A stretch of DNA of 64,000 bases from Erodium maritimum (taxonomy: Eukaryota > Streptophyta > Magnoliopsida > Geraniales > Geraniaceae): positions 53,669,031-53,733,030 of the forward strand of contig OY997591.1 of NCBI GenBank assembly GCA_963921825.1, read 5' to 3'. Within the stretch, counting starts at the first letter, position 1. Each line of letters opens with the position of its first letter. A program made the translations under genes and the position numbers. This document shows positions 19,937 to 32,190 of this stretch, piece by piece. The notes under the pieces were generated by a model. That model did no database searches and had not been told where the DNA came from. It was given only the letters and a program-made list of their open reading frames with translations.

Positions 19937-22853
19937 TGTAAAACCCCACTCATTCAAAAAGGGTAACATTGGAAATATGAAATGTTGGGGTAGATTTCTG
20001 CAACGAGTGAATTTTGAGAAGAAAAATCAAAAAATAAATAAATAAAAGGGAAGAGCGGGCTGAATTGGCACTGGACTGGTTATAGGCTCAGTTCATTGCG
20101 TGGGCCAGGCCCAAGTCGCTCACGCCCAGGCCCAGACGGAGTGAGCCCAAACCCTAAGCACCTCTACCCTTCATCGCGCCGCTTCGGTAACCATTCCTCG
20201 CGCACGCGAACCGAGACGAGAGCTCGTTTCCCTCAAGCTGCTCTCTCTCGCGCACGAACCAGAGCAGATCTACGCCGCCGCCTTCGTCTCCGGTCTCTTC
20301 CTCCACCGCCACCTTCTTCTCCACCCTCTTCTCCGTCTTCTTTCTTCACCCATAGCAAAACCCCACCCAAAAACCCCGTCTCTTCGTCTTCCTTGTCGAA
20401 CCCAGAGTACGAACCTCCGCCATCGTTGAATCGAACTCCACCGCGCGAGATTCAGGCACTACCAGCGACGGTGAGCTCATTCCTCACCAGATCCGTCGTT
20501 CCCGTCGCGTATCACCAGAGAATCACGGATTTTTTTAGCGGCTTTGGAGCCGGGCGTGACTGGAGAACGCCGCCGGAGTTCCCGAGCTTCAGGTCTGACA
20601 TTTTGGCTCCGGCGAGCGTCCCTGGTGGTTGGATCTGGACAGGGAAGCTCGTCCACTGTCTACGCACGTCTCCCCTTTACTCTGCCTTCCTGACCCGGTC
20701 ACCGGCGACGAGAAACAACTCTGAAGCTTCCCGCCGTCAACCTCGCCTCGCCGGAACCCTACCGGCCTCGACGCTGTCACGGCCAGACCAGAAATCCAGG
20801 CCTTGGGCCTGACCAACGACACAGGGCCAGAACCTGGGCCTCTAGCTCGGGCGTTGGGCCTCGGGCCAGACAACAACAGAGGACGGGCCTTGGGCCCAGT
20901 GTGGACTCGGGCCAGGCTCAGACATGGGCTTGAATTCGGACCCAGACCTGATCTGGACCCGGGTCGGGCTTGGATCCGGGTCGGATCCGGGTCAACCCAG
21001 ATTTAAAGAAAAAAATCATTTTAAAATCAGGGTATTTAACTATTTAATTAAGTTAATTTGGACAAAAAATCAGGATCTTTGGACAATTATCAGTATTGAT
21101 TTGGACGTTTTATTTGTCAAACCTAGACGGGACTTCGCCCGAGAACAAGGGCTTGGAACCGAGCTACAAGGACGAAGACCACTCCGAGACCCGTGTGAAG
21201 AACGGAGGAGAGGCCACTCGAACCTTTCAGCAGAGTATTATTAGAGGAAGACCATAAAGTAGGGAAAGTTCTAACTCCTCGAGTATTTAAATACTAGTAT
21301 GCTTATTAGGTTAATAAAATCGGAAAGGTCCTAGAAATGCATATAGGATACGAATAACTAGAATAATCGTACTTCAATTACTAATAACCGAATGTGTCTA
21401 GAAATGCATGCATAGGATGCAAATCACTAGTTTAACTCGTTTTCAATACTTGGGAATTGATTTACTGGTAGAGAGGTCGTGATGAGCCCTCGGATTAGTT
21501 GTGTTAGCTTCACATGGTTGTTTGCTAGTCATTAGGATAATCAAGAGTCTAACGAAACTAGATTGAATGCATGATTGAATGCTTAAATGCTTGAATACTT
21601 GAATGATCGAATGCATGCTTGTGTGATTGAATGGTTGGATGAATGATTGAGTGTAATTGGTTGTGCTAAAGGATATGATCGGGTGAGTGATAGACCGATG
21701 GAGTGCGGATGGTAAGTAAGATGGTAAGTGTAATTACGGGTATGAATCCCTTGTGTGATTGGTTATGGACCCTGCGGGGCATTGGTTGGTTAATCCTGCG
21801 AGATATTGATTGGAGGACCCTGCGGGGCGTTGATTGATTAATCATGCGGGATATTGGTTAGGGACCCTGCGGGGCATTGGTTAGTTGATCCTGCGGGACA
21901 TTGATGGTCTACCCTGCGGGGAACGGTTACTTATTGATTCACCCGAGTGTATGTGGCCTGCGGGAGCATTGTCTCGGTTCCCGATGATCTATGGCCCTTT
22001 AAGGGCATTTCCGAGAATCCCGATGATAAGCGTCCCTCAGGGACTGTTTCCGGTAGCCTCGATGTATGTGCCTCCTCTGTACCGAGGGACAATCCAACAT
22101 ATCACAAAGACTATTATGGATCGGGGTATGGGACCCGATATGACACAAAGAGTATTGTGGATCGGAGGGTGGCGACTTCACGTCCCGCGGCATTACTTGA
22201 AAGTTCTATCTTCTATTGAGTGTTAAGAAATAATATTGTTCCCCTAATTTTTCCATAATTAGAGTTAGCTCTTGAAAAGCGTCAAATATCTATTTTATTT
22301 TGAGATTGGAGTTATTAACGTAATATTCACTCGTTCTTATTTTAACTGTCATCAAACACTTGCAGTACTTCTCTTTTGATTTCTCATAATACCGTGATTC
22401 TTAAGAATTGGATATTATTTCCTCTTTAACCTTTTCATAGTGTGCTATTGGTTAATGGTATTAAGTACATATTGTGCGACCGTGCTAAAACCATTTATCA
22501 CTAAAATGAGGCTAAACTGTTTATGATTTTCCCTACTGAGCGTAAGCTCACCCGTACTTGTTTTATCTGTTTTTTATACAGGCGTTATTGATTAGTAGTG
22601 GGATCGAGGCTCGGGAGCTTCAGGAGAGCGGGGACTTTATGATACTAGAGACGTTTTTTTGTGGTCACTGTAGTGAACCCTTGTTTTACGTACTCTTATG
22701 GAACCTTGATTCTTATTTTGATTCGGAACTTATTATTCGAGTATTTTATTGGAATCTTATGAAAAATTAACAGGTTTTATTATTCTATTATTATTTAATT
22801 CTTAACTCAAGGTATGTCTCGAGTCCGGTCAAAACCGGTTTCGGGGCGTGACA
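19937..22853 (+). repeat. 5' LTR of the gypsy element
   Basis: 2917 bp, TG...CA. It contains a GC-rich block (20096-20990) that reads as a long open frame only because of its composition, a tandem CCCTGCGGGGCATTGGTT-type array at about 21766-21920, and CCCTACTGAGCGTAAGCTCA near 22530. Confidence 0.88.
21766..21920. repeat. Tandem CCTGCGGG(G/A) array in the LTR
   Basis: Alternating units of about 35 bp built on CCCTGCGGGGCATTGGTT and TCATGCGGGATATTGGTT. The same array is in the 3' LTR at about 30236-30392. Confidence 0.7.
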
Positions 22854-25800
22854 ATTTTCAAAACCTCGGACCGAACGTCAATTAGGTGGGTAGAGTTAGG
22901 TGGTCTAAGTCGTAGTACTCAGTGACGCAAGATTTGATGCGTAGAGTTGGAACGACACAAGTCTTGATTGTTTCAATGTTTGTTCAAGTTTGAACCTTTT
23001 ATATTACAATGGCTGTAGTGCTTGATTGGTATCCTTACCCTATTGACTGTAAGTTACACTGATCGGTGAAACCGAACGGCTGAGATTGGGATTGGATTAA
23101 CGAGCATTGATTGACCCGTTCTAAATTGGTTGTTGAGTAAATCGTTTGTTACGTATGTTGGTAAGCTTGGTTGCTAGTATGAGTTGTGTGTTGTGCCCTG
23201 AGTGTTCTTGTTGTTTACTTAACCGAACGGGTGTACTGGTCTGTTATGTTTATATTGTGGTCTAGCCCGATGCTTCGTGACCCGGGAAACCTAGACCGAG
23301 AGATAGTCCGGTGTGGTGCAGTACCGTCTTATCCGATGCTTTGTGATCCGGAAAGACTGGTTCCACCCCGATGCTACGTGATATTATGGTCTTATCTGAT
23401 GCTCCGTGATCCGGAAAGACTAGTTCCACCCAATACTTCGTGATATTATTGTCCTTCCCGATGCTTCGTGTTCCGAACGGACAGGTTCCACCCCTACGCT
23501 TCGTGATACGGGACTGATTTCACCCCTATGCTTCGTGATACGGGACTGGTTTCACCCCTATGCTTCGTGATACGGGAAGACTGAGCCGATGATGTTCCGA
23601 CACCATAATTTACTGTATTATTCTAATGCTGCGTGTTCTGGAGTAATGAAGTGTTAGTTGTTAAATTGTTGATTTGTTTAAGTGATAACCGTTATTTGAG
23701 AATTAAAGTTGAAAGTTGACCCAAAAAGGGAGTTTAATTAAATAAAAGGTAGAACCCGAACGATACTACGGTATCCTACAGTGATGTGCACTTCGTGATG
23801 ATTGTATGCCTTATTTGCTGGCTTTCACTTGACTTGGATTGTTAAGACGTCCCGCTTAAGCGGATGGTTAGTGGAAAAGACGAATAGGTCATGCCGAAAT
23901 TTCTGTATAACTGAAATGTTTGCACTATCACGGGTTGACTCAGGTGCACCACTGTAGTCGAACGTGATGGTTGGATGTCAAGTGGTTACAACGAGATTCG
24001 GGGACGCCTGAATCGGGTTGTAACGACGCCAGATCGACATGAATGTTATAAGAGAAAAGTAAAGGGTTTGGATTATGGAAAGAGTTGAGACTCATGAGAT
24101 AGGAACTAAGGATATGAATTGGGGAACTGAGGTGTTGTGATTTGAACCCCACGTGATGGGAAGATATCCGACCGAGGTAGACACCGGTCCGGTATGTGGA
24201 GTGTGAAATTGCTTAAAACTATACCTCCTGAGGGAGTTGACTAAACTACTTGCTTAATTGTACTACTTGCTTGATTGCAGTACTTACGTGATTGAACCAC
24301 TTGCTTGAGTGCATTGCTGCTTGATGTTGTGAGACGCACAAGGTGCGGGTTTCTTTGTCTATATAAATATTATATATGATTATACTATGTATGATTATAC
24401 TACTTACTATTGATCCAAGTGGGATCCATATGAGACGCATGAGAACGTCATGATATGATGAATCGAACCAATGGTGTTCAACTGAGATATGAACTTATAT
24501 GATATAAATGCAGCGAGTACACGAGATGTCACGTGTTTATATCCCGAGAGAGACCAGGAGCCGCCCAGCTGTAGGGCAGGGCCAGACTCCAGCTGTTGAG
24601 CAGACAAGGGCAGCGAGTGCCCAGGGTGTTACTTCCACAGAGCACCAGAGTTTTGAGGGTGGACCGTCAAGGTTACCACCTAGAGCTTCACCAGTCGTAG
24701 AGCCGACTTAGCCGACCCCTCTAGAGGTGGTGGTCTGCGCAATACTAGCAGCGCTCAGCGCTCAGTAGGAGACTGCAACACCGGCACAAGAGTTTGTGCC
24801 TACTGCTGACGCAGTCGTTACCGACATGCCAAGCCAGATGAACAGTTGCACGACCCAGGCACTCAGAGATTTTCGTAGGTTGGGTACACCTATCTTTTCC
24901 GGAGGTTCAGACCCCGAGGCAGTTGTAGTATGGTTAAAGAGGATTACCCGCAACCCTAATACTTTTAGAGTATTTTGAGAGTCATTTGAGAATATTTTTC
25001 ACGACCTTCCAACTGAGGGAGAAGAACGATATTGGTGGCATAGTTTGCCTCGAGCAAACAGTTGGAACATCTGGGCCGAGACTGCCCGTTGAGTGATGGA
25101 TCTACACATCGTTCCACAGGTCGACCTGCGAGAGCCGATAAGAGAATGTGCTGTCACAGCAGCAAATTCTTCCACCCCCAACGAGAGGAGGACCTCCGAC
25201 GCGACGTGGTCAAGTGTGCGCGATTGACGGGCACCGAGCTGAGGGACTTGATACCGATCTTGAGATCGCTTAGAGTACCTATGCACTATTTATCATTGGA
25301 GTTGTGTCTGCTGACACTTGAGTATTACACGTGGTTGTATCGCTTTGTGGTTACTTTGTGTAGGAGACGAAAGTGCGATAACAAACCGTCTCGTTCTTAA
25401 GAACTTTCCGTACTGAAAGTTTCCCCTCCCTATTTCAAACGCGTCGATCAAACTTTAAGAACCGAGTTGGGAAACATCAAACGTTCATTGAATGCAATCA
25501 GCATCAAACGCTCGAGCGGAGAAAGGCTACGGGACCAATAAACGGTCCGACCGGTCACCAGAGATGACCGAGTGACGACAAGATCAGAGTAGCGCAGCGG
25601 AAGCGCAGTGGGCCCATAACCCACAATCATCGAACCCTATTAAAAGTTGGAAATCTTAAGAGTCGAACCTTTGAAAGCGACCTTCGTGTCTTAACACCCC
25701 GGTCGATGGACGAATAGTTGGACGAGTGTGAGTCGCACGTGTAAGGATAGATTAGAGGGTAGTCCCTAAGTTCGTCCCAGAAGAGACGATCAAATTACTA

Positions 25801-28337
25801 CCAACTCACGAAGTCAATATCGGAATTGACCCAAGACCAATGACGACGCCGACATCCTGGAACCATGCAGGTTCACGCCAGCTGAGTGATCTCACCGAAC
25901 GTCAGTCGGAAGAGTCGGAAAGACGAAGGACCTGTCCGAGCGCGTCGTCGCACAACATCAAAAAGATGCATTACAAGAGTCACATCCTTCGCACCACACT
26001 GAACAATTAGATAGCACCGAGAGTTACAAGGATATCATACGACACTCTCATCGGAGCAGAAAGCGGAAAACGAGAACCGAGTACCAAGGTGTACCTTTGT
26101 CAGCAAGGGGAAAACGAATGCCAAACGTCCCGCGAGGACTAAGCAAAACCATAAGGTTACGCCATGGAAGTGAGAGCACCTCACGCTGAAATCCAGCAAC
26201 AGATAGCCGAGGGCGACTACCACAAGCTTCCAGGCAAGTAACAAGATGGCACCGAACGAAGGGTTGTGTGGTAGGTCGGATTTGGTGCCATGCATGGGCA
26301 CAGGGGAAGTTGAAGGAGTTGTTCGAGGAACGATTGGAGGAACCACACTAGTTTCTAAACTGTCCAAATTATCGAGATCTCAGTGCATGTTGATTACTCC
26401 TTAAATGGTGACTGGAATGGACTTGACCATAAGTTGTTTGATCGATGGCTCGTGATCGAGTGTCAACGGTATAAGGAATACCACCGGTTGGGATAACCTT
26501 TGTCAATCGATCTTAGATTGTGTTTTGCTGTCGAGTGTGATTATCGTACGTTTGGTTTTGGTGTCTTGAAGGACGCCTACATTCGACCAAGTGTCAGTAA
26601 GAGGTTCTATCGGTCCTTGTTGTTGTATGTCGTTCGTCCGACTAGATGTCGGTAGATTTCATGGTGGTACTGAACCATGCACCGGTTTTGAGAACCGTTG
26701 TCTCGTTGATATGATGATTTAGGTGAGACAACTTGTGAGGTGGGTTGATCAGGGATTGAGAACTGGTATCGATGTCAAGAGAAATATCGCGAGTTGGATA
26801 ACCTTCTTGATTGATCACAGTTAGGTGTTGATGGTTTACCGCGAGTTAGGTTTGTGATGCTTGATGTGTGACTGACCCGTATCAGGTTGCGAACCTTGAT
26901 AAGGTTTACCCGGTGTGACATGCTGCTACGTTGGACAGGTGTGCCATGATTGGTATGACATGAGCTTTTGATTAGGTTATGTTTTGAGGCATGCCGCCTT
27001 TCGGCTAGATGCCGGCACATTGTACCATTTACTTGAGTGAGGTGCGTCTACCTTTCCACGAGATGTGATGAAACGAGCGGTTGTTCCACACCCTGCAGTA
27101 GTGATGAGAACTTTGTTTGATGGTAGCATTTGTGTGTTGCTTGCTTGCTCCGTGTGTGTTAGGTCGAGACATGACCTTATTGACGTTCCAGTGTGAACTT
27201 TTCTTGTAACGATTATTACAGAAAAACTGAGAAGTACATCTGCGGATGGCTCCGTCCTTGCCCGACTTTCGGTGTATTCCGGTAGGACGCACATATCGAC
27301 GGAAAATTCCGGTATGGCATGTCCGAACCGAGGTCGTTCTACCCGGTGTGACACCGGTACCGTTGAGGATTCAGATGAGAGGTATCTACATCGAAGTTGT
27401 TTGTGACAGTCCGATGTCTACACTAACTTTGGATTTCGTTATAGGTTGCCAAGATCGTTACCTGGCATTCCTCAGTGTCTGAGGGACAATCGACTTGTTA
27501 TGTGTACTCATTTATTCTTTGGGCTGAACTAATTTTTTTCACGTTGAAATTGTGAACTGTTAAGTAATAACGTTTGTCAACGTCAAGTTTGATTTTGGGT
27601 ATTAACCTTACAAAATTGTTGTGGTTGGTCTTGACTCGATAGTGTTTGAGTTCTGTTGTGGGTAGTCCCGGTAACGGTTGGTAAGGAGGAAATTGAGAAG
27701 TAATGTTGGTGCGTGGTTCCGACTCTGTTCGACCTACAGAGCGTCCCGGCGGGATACCTGTGCAGACGGAAATTTCCGGTATGGGATATTTAGACCGTTA
27801 CATGAGGTTCTTAAGTGTTTGAGTGCTATTCAGCATGTGTTTTGCTGGGTTTTTCTTTGAGTTTATGTGGGACGTTGCACGTTTGAGTTGTGAACTGTTG
27901 AGAAAGACTGCTTTTCACCGCCAAGTATGGCGTTTGAGAAAATAGTGTGATCTAATGAAGCACGATTAAGTGAATGTTCCGTAAATTCGGAAACGGTTAA
28001 AGACCGTGCAGAGTCGACAAAAGAATTATGCAGTTAAAAGGCGCAGACCTCTGGAGTTTACAGTCGGTGAGCGCGTATTTCTGAAAGTGAGCCTAAGAAG
28101 GACTTTTAGCGGTTCGATCGCGTCGGAGGCAAGTTGGCCCCGCAGCTTATCGAACTTTTTGAGATCTTCAGGCAGAACCAGAGCCGTTGCCTAGCGGCTT
28201 CCACGTGTTCCCGAACTATGGAAGTACACCACGGATCCCTCGCTTGTGAGTCTTAAACGAACGTTCCCCGAGATAGGGACAAGAGGAGCACGTTCATTTT
28301 AAAGTTCGAGGACAAAATTCTTTTAAGGGTTGTGGAC
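22854..28337 (+). other. Interior of the gypsy element (leader, gag and pol fossils)
   Basis: A long non-coding leader (about 22854-24500) with a tandem array, then gag-like sequence with LRDFRRLGTPIFSGG near 24860. A heavily decayed region follows in which no complete protease, reverse transcriptase or RNase H could be recognised. Integrase C-terminal-like residues (VGERVFLKVS) lie near 28055. Old, multiply broken coding sequence. Confidence 0.65.
23256..23585. repeat. Tandem CCGATGCTTCGTGATACGG array
   Basis: About eight degenerate units of 40-50 bp in the leader of the gypsy element, each with (G/T)ATGCT(T/C)CGTGA followed by GGTTCCACCCC- or GGTTTCACCCC-type spacer. A related ATTCTACGTGACGGGAAGA motif occurs in the solo LTR near 43965-44045. 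Confidence 0.68.
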
Positions 28338-31327
28338 TGTAAAACCCCACTCATTCAAAAATGGTAACATTGGAAATATGAAACGTTGGGGTAGATTTCT
28401 GCAACGAGTGAATTTTGAGAAGAAAAATAAAAAAAAGAAGCGTGGGCTGAACTGGCACTGGGCTGGATATAGGCTCAGTTCATTGCGTGAGCCAGGCCCA
28501 AGTCGCTCACGCCCAGGCCCAGACGGAGCGAGCCCAAACCCTAAGCACCTCTACCCTTCATCGCGACGCTTCGGTACCCATTCCTCGCGCACGCGAACCG
28601 AGATGAGAGCTCGTCTCCCTTGAGCTGCTCTCTCTCATGCACGAACCAGAGCAGATCTACGCCGCCGTCGTCTCCAGTCTCTTCCTCCACCGCCACCTTC
28701 TTCTCCACCATCTTCTCCGTCTTCCTTCTTCACCCATGGAAAAACCCAACCCAAAAACCCCGTCTCTTCGTCCTCCTCGTCGAACCCAGAGCACGAACCT
28801 CCGCCATCGTTGAATCGAGCTCCACCGCGCGAGATTCAGGCACTACCAGCGACGGTGAGCTCATTACTCACCAGATCCGTCGTTCCCGTAGCGTATCACC
28901 AGAGAATCGCAGATTTTTTTAGCGGCTTTGGAGACGGGCGTTATTGGAGAACGCCGCCGGAGTTCCCGAGCTTCAGTTCTGACATTCTGGCTCCGGCGAG
29001 CGTCCCTGGTGGTCGGATCTGGACGGAGAAGCTCGTCCAGTGTCCACGCACGTCTCCCCTTTACTCTGCCTTCCTGACCCGGTCATCGGCGACGAGAAAC
29101 AACTCCGAAGCTTCAAGTCGTCGACCTCTCCTCGCCGGAACCCTATCGGCCTCGACGCTGTCACGGCCAGACCAGAAATCCGAGCCTTGGGCCTGACCAA
29201 CGACACAGGGCCAGATGCTGGGCCTCCAGCTCGGGCGTTGGGCCTCGGGCCAGACAGCAACAGAGGACGGGCCTTGGGCCCAGTGTGGACTCGGGCCAGG
29301 CTCAGACATGGGCTTGGATTCGGACCCAGACCTGATCTGGACCCGGGTCGGGCTTGGATCCGGATCTGATCCGGGTCAACCCAGATTTAAAGAAAAAAAT
29401 CATTTTAAAATCAGGGTATTTAACTATTTAATTAAGTTAATTTGGACAAAAAATCAGGATCTTTGGACAATTATCAGTATTGATTTGGACGTTTTATTTG
29501 TCAAACCTAGACGGGACTTCGCCCGAGAACAAGGGCTTGGAACCGAGCTACAAGGACGAAGACCACTCCGAGACCCGTGTGAAGAACGGAGGAGAGGCCA
29601 CTCGAACCTTTCAGCAGAGTATTATTAGAGGAAGACCATAAGGTAGGGAAAGTTCTAACTCCTAGAGTATTTAAATACTAGTATGCCTATTAGGTTAATA
29701 AAATCGGAAAGGTTCTAGAAATGCATATAGGATACGAATAACTAGAATAACCATACTTCAATTACTAATAACCGGATGTGTCTAGAAATGCATGCATAGG
29801 ATGCAAATAACTAGTTTAACTCGTTTTGGTTTGGTTGTTGTGGTTTCTAACCCAGGACCCACACTTCCTTTTTAATGGATTTCTTTCTCTCTGATCAAAA
29901 AAAAAACTCGTGTTCAATACTTTGGAATTGATTTACTGGTAGAGAGGTCGTGATGAGCCCTCAGATTAGTTGTGTTAGCTTCACATGGTTGTTTGCTAGT
30001 CATTAGGATAATCAAGAGTCTAACGAAACTAGATTGAATGCATGATTGAATGCTTAAATGCTTGAATGCTTGAATGATCGAATGCATGCTTGTGTGTTTG
30101 AATGGTTGGATGAATGATTGAGTGTAATTGGTTGTGCTAAAGGATATGATCGGGTGAGTGATAGACCGATGGAGTGCGGATGGTAAGTAAGATGGTAAGT
30201 GTAATTACGGGTATGAGTCCCTTGTGTGATTGGTTATGGACCCTGCGGGGCATTGGTTGGTTAATCCTGCAGGATATTGATTGGAGGACCCTGCGGGGCG
30301 TTTAATGGTTAATCATGCGGGATATTGGTTAGGGACCCTGCGGGGCATTGGTTGGTTGATCCTGCGGGACATTGATGGTCTACCCTGCGGGGAACGGTTA
30401 CTTATTGATTCACCCGAGTGTATGTGGCCTGCGGGAGCATTGTCTCGGTTCCCGATGAACTATGGCCCTTTAAGGGCATTTCCGAGAATCCCGATGATAA
30501 GCGTCCCTCAGGGACTGTTTCCGGTAGCCTCGATGTATGTGCCTCCTCTGTACCGAGGGACAATCCAACATATCACAAAGACTATTATGGATCGGGGTAT
30601 GGGACCCGATATGACACAAAGAGTATTGTGGATCGGAGGGTGGCGACTTCACGTCCCGCGGCATTACTTGAAAGTTCTATCTTCTATTGAGTGTTAAGAA
30701 ATGTATTGTTCCCCTAATTTTTCCATAATTAGAGTTAGCTCTTGAAAAGCGTCAAATATCTATTTTATTTTGAGATTGGAGTTTATAACGTAATATTCAC
30801 TCGTTCTTATTTTAACTGTCATCAAACACTTGCAGTACTTCTCTTTTGATTTCTCATAATATCGTGATTCTTAAGAATTGGATATTATTTCCTCTTTAAC
30901 CTTTTCATAGTGTGCTATTGGTTAATGGTATTAAGTACATATTGTGCGACCATGCTAAAACCATTTATCACTAAGATGAGGCTAAATTGTTTATGATTTT
31001 CCCTACTGAGCGTAAGCTCACCCGTACTTGTTTTATCTGTTTTTTATACAGGCGTTATTGATTAGTAGTGGGATCGAGGCTCGGGAGCTTCAAGAGAGCG
31101 GGGACTTTATGATACTAGAGACGTTTTTTTTGTGGTCACTATAGTGAACCCTTGTTTTACGTACTCTTATGGAACCTTGATTCTTATTTTGATTCGGAAC
31201 TTATTATTCGAGTATTTTATTGGAATCTTATGAAAAACTAACAGGTTTTATTATTCTTTTATTATTATTTAATTCTTAACTCAAGTTACGTCTCGAGTCC
31301 GGTCAAAACCGGATATGGGGCGTGACA
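28338..31327 (+). repeat. 3' LTR of the gypsy element
   Basis: 2990 bp, same ends as the 5' LTR. Most of the extra length is an 80-bp insertion at 29825-29904. The 5' part of the LTR differs more between the two copies than the rest, which is almost unchanged. Confidence 0.88.
29825..29904 (+). mobile_element. 80-bp LINE 3'-end insertion in the 3' LTR
   Basis: Flanked by AACTCGT at 29818-29824 and 29905-29911; the 5' LTR has one intact AACTCGT (near 21434). It ends CTCTCTGATCAAAAAAAAAA. The TCTGATCAAAAAAAA end is the same as the 3' end of the ORF1-only LINE copy II (near 40115-40128). A severely 5'-truncated LINE copy, younger than the LTR element. Confidence 0.75.
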
Positions 31328-32190
31328 GAGGTACACTGGCAGATGATCCTGGTTGTAGCGAGGGGATGAAACCCTAGCATTTTCCAGGAGACGAATCTTC
31401 TTCAATGTTGGTCGCGCTGTCGACCCCCTCCTCGGAGTGGGGTACCCTAGGGGTCGGCCATGTCGGGGATTGGGGAATCTCGTTCTGATGCTCCTGCTTG
31501 AGCCTGGCTTGGGTGGTGACCGTCGGTGTGGTGCCTGGAATTGTTCCAATCGGGACAACACCCTTCGACGACGGAGCACTCGGGACCTGCCACGTGATCA
31601 TGGCCCTTGTTGGGTCGTAAACCTAGCGCTGCCCCAACATTCGTTAGGGTCATTCGTGAGAGGTGGCGGGGGTCGTGCATACCAAGGGTCGTGTTCCCGT
31701 CCTCCAGCCCTGTGTCCGATCAGGCCTGATCGATGGTACCTTCCAAACCTATCGGCGGTGATCGTTATGGTTCGATAGGGAGGGCGGTCTGGAATCTGGT
31801 ATGGCTCGTACATGTGTCATGCTGGTGCCGGACGAGGGTACCAGATTGGGTCACGTCGAGAAACAGAGAAGGATCGGTGATGCAGAGAGTAGTGGCGGGG
31901 GAAGGATCGCTTTAGTTGCCATCCTAGGGGTTTGGCGTGCGGTGGGTTGTCGATGAAACGGGGCGGTTGGTCGCACAAAGGGGTAAGGGATCCATGGTTG
32001 ATCGGAGTTCATGATGATCAGATGGGGACCCGAGGATCGAGGGTCGGAATGGAGAAGTGGTCGTGATGACGCCGACGACGACAGAGTTCAATCCATTTAG
32101 GGTTCAATATACTAGCCCTAGTAGTGTTCTCCGAGAGCAAAAAAATAACAAATTTTTGGTTTCCAAATATGTTGGCCTTTTTGGTTTTTA

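Larger units (their letters stand above)
19937..31327 (+). mobile_element. Ty3/gypsy LTR retrotransposon (chromovirus, Del/Tekay-like), recent insertion
   Basis: The 5-bp TSD GAGGT is at 19932-19936 and 31328-31332. Two long LTRs begin TGTAAAACCCCACTC and end GGGGCGTGACA. The interior is 5.5 kb. Just before the 3' LTR it reads TTCGAGGACAAAATTCTT, the usual end of Del/Tekay-type coding regions. Gag-like sequence lies near 24500-25100 and integrase C-terminal-like sequence near 28000-28200. The interior coding part is broken in very many places, while the LTRs are nearly identical, with runs of more than 200 bp without a difference. The insertion is therefore young but the element looks non-autonomous. 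Confidence 0.85.
19198..32173 (-). mobile_element. Poly(A) retroposon, copy B, split by an LTR retrotransposon
   Basis: The 17-bp TSD GGCCTATTTGGTTTTTA (19181-19197) matches GGCCTTTTTGGTTTTTA (32174-32190) with one change. The insert reads on the minus strand: 5' half at 32173-31333, then the LTR element, then the 3' half at 19931-19198 with a tail. Without the LTR element and its TSD it is about 1.58 kb. The 5' half is proline-rich in translation (frames at 31598-31813 and 31374-31601) with no known domain. The 3' half matches copies A and C. No reverse transcriptase is present. Confidence 0.72.

Noticed and set aside
20096-20812. 238-codon open frame in the 5' LTR
   Set aside because: It lies wholly inside an LTR, is Pro/Ser/Arg-rich as expected from GC-rich DNA, and the equivalent frame in the 3' LTR is not kept. 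Treated as non-coding.
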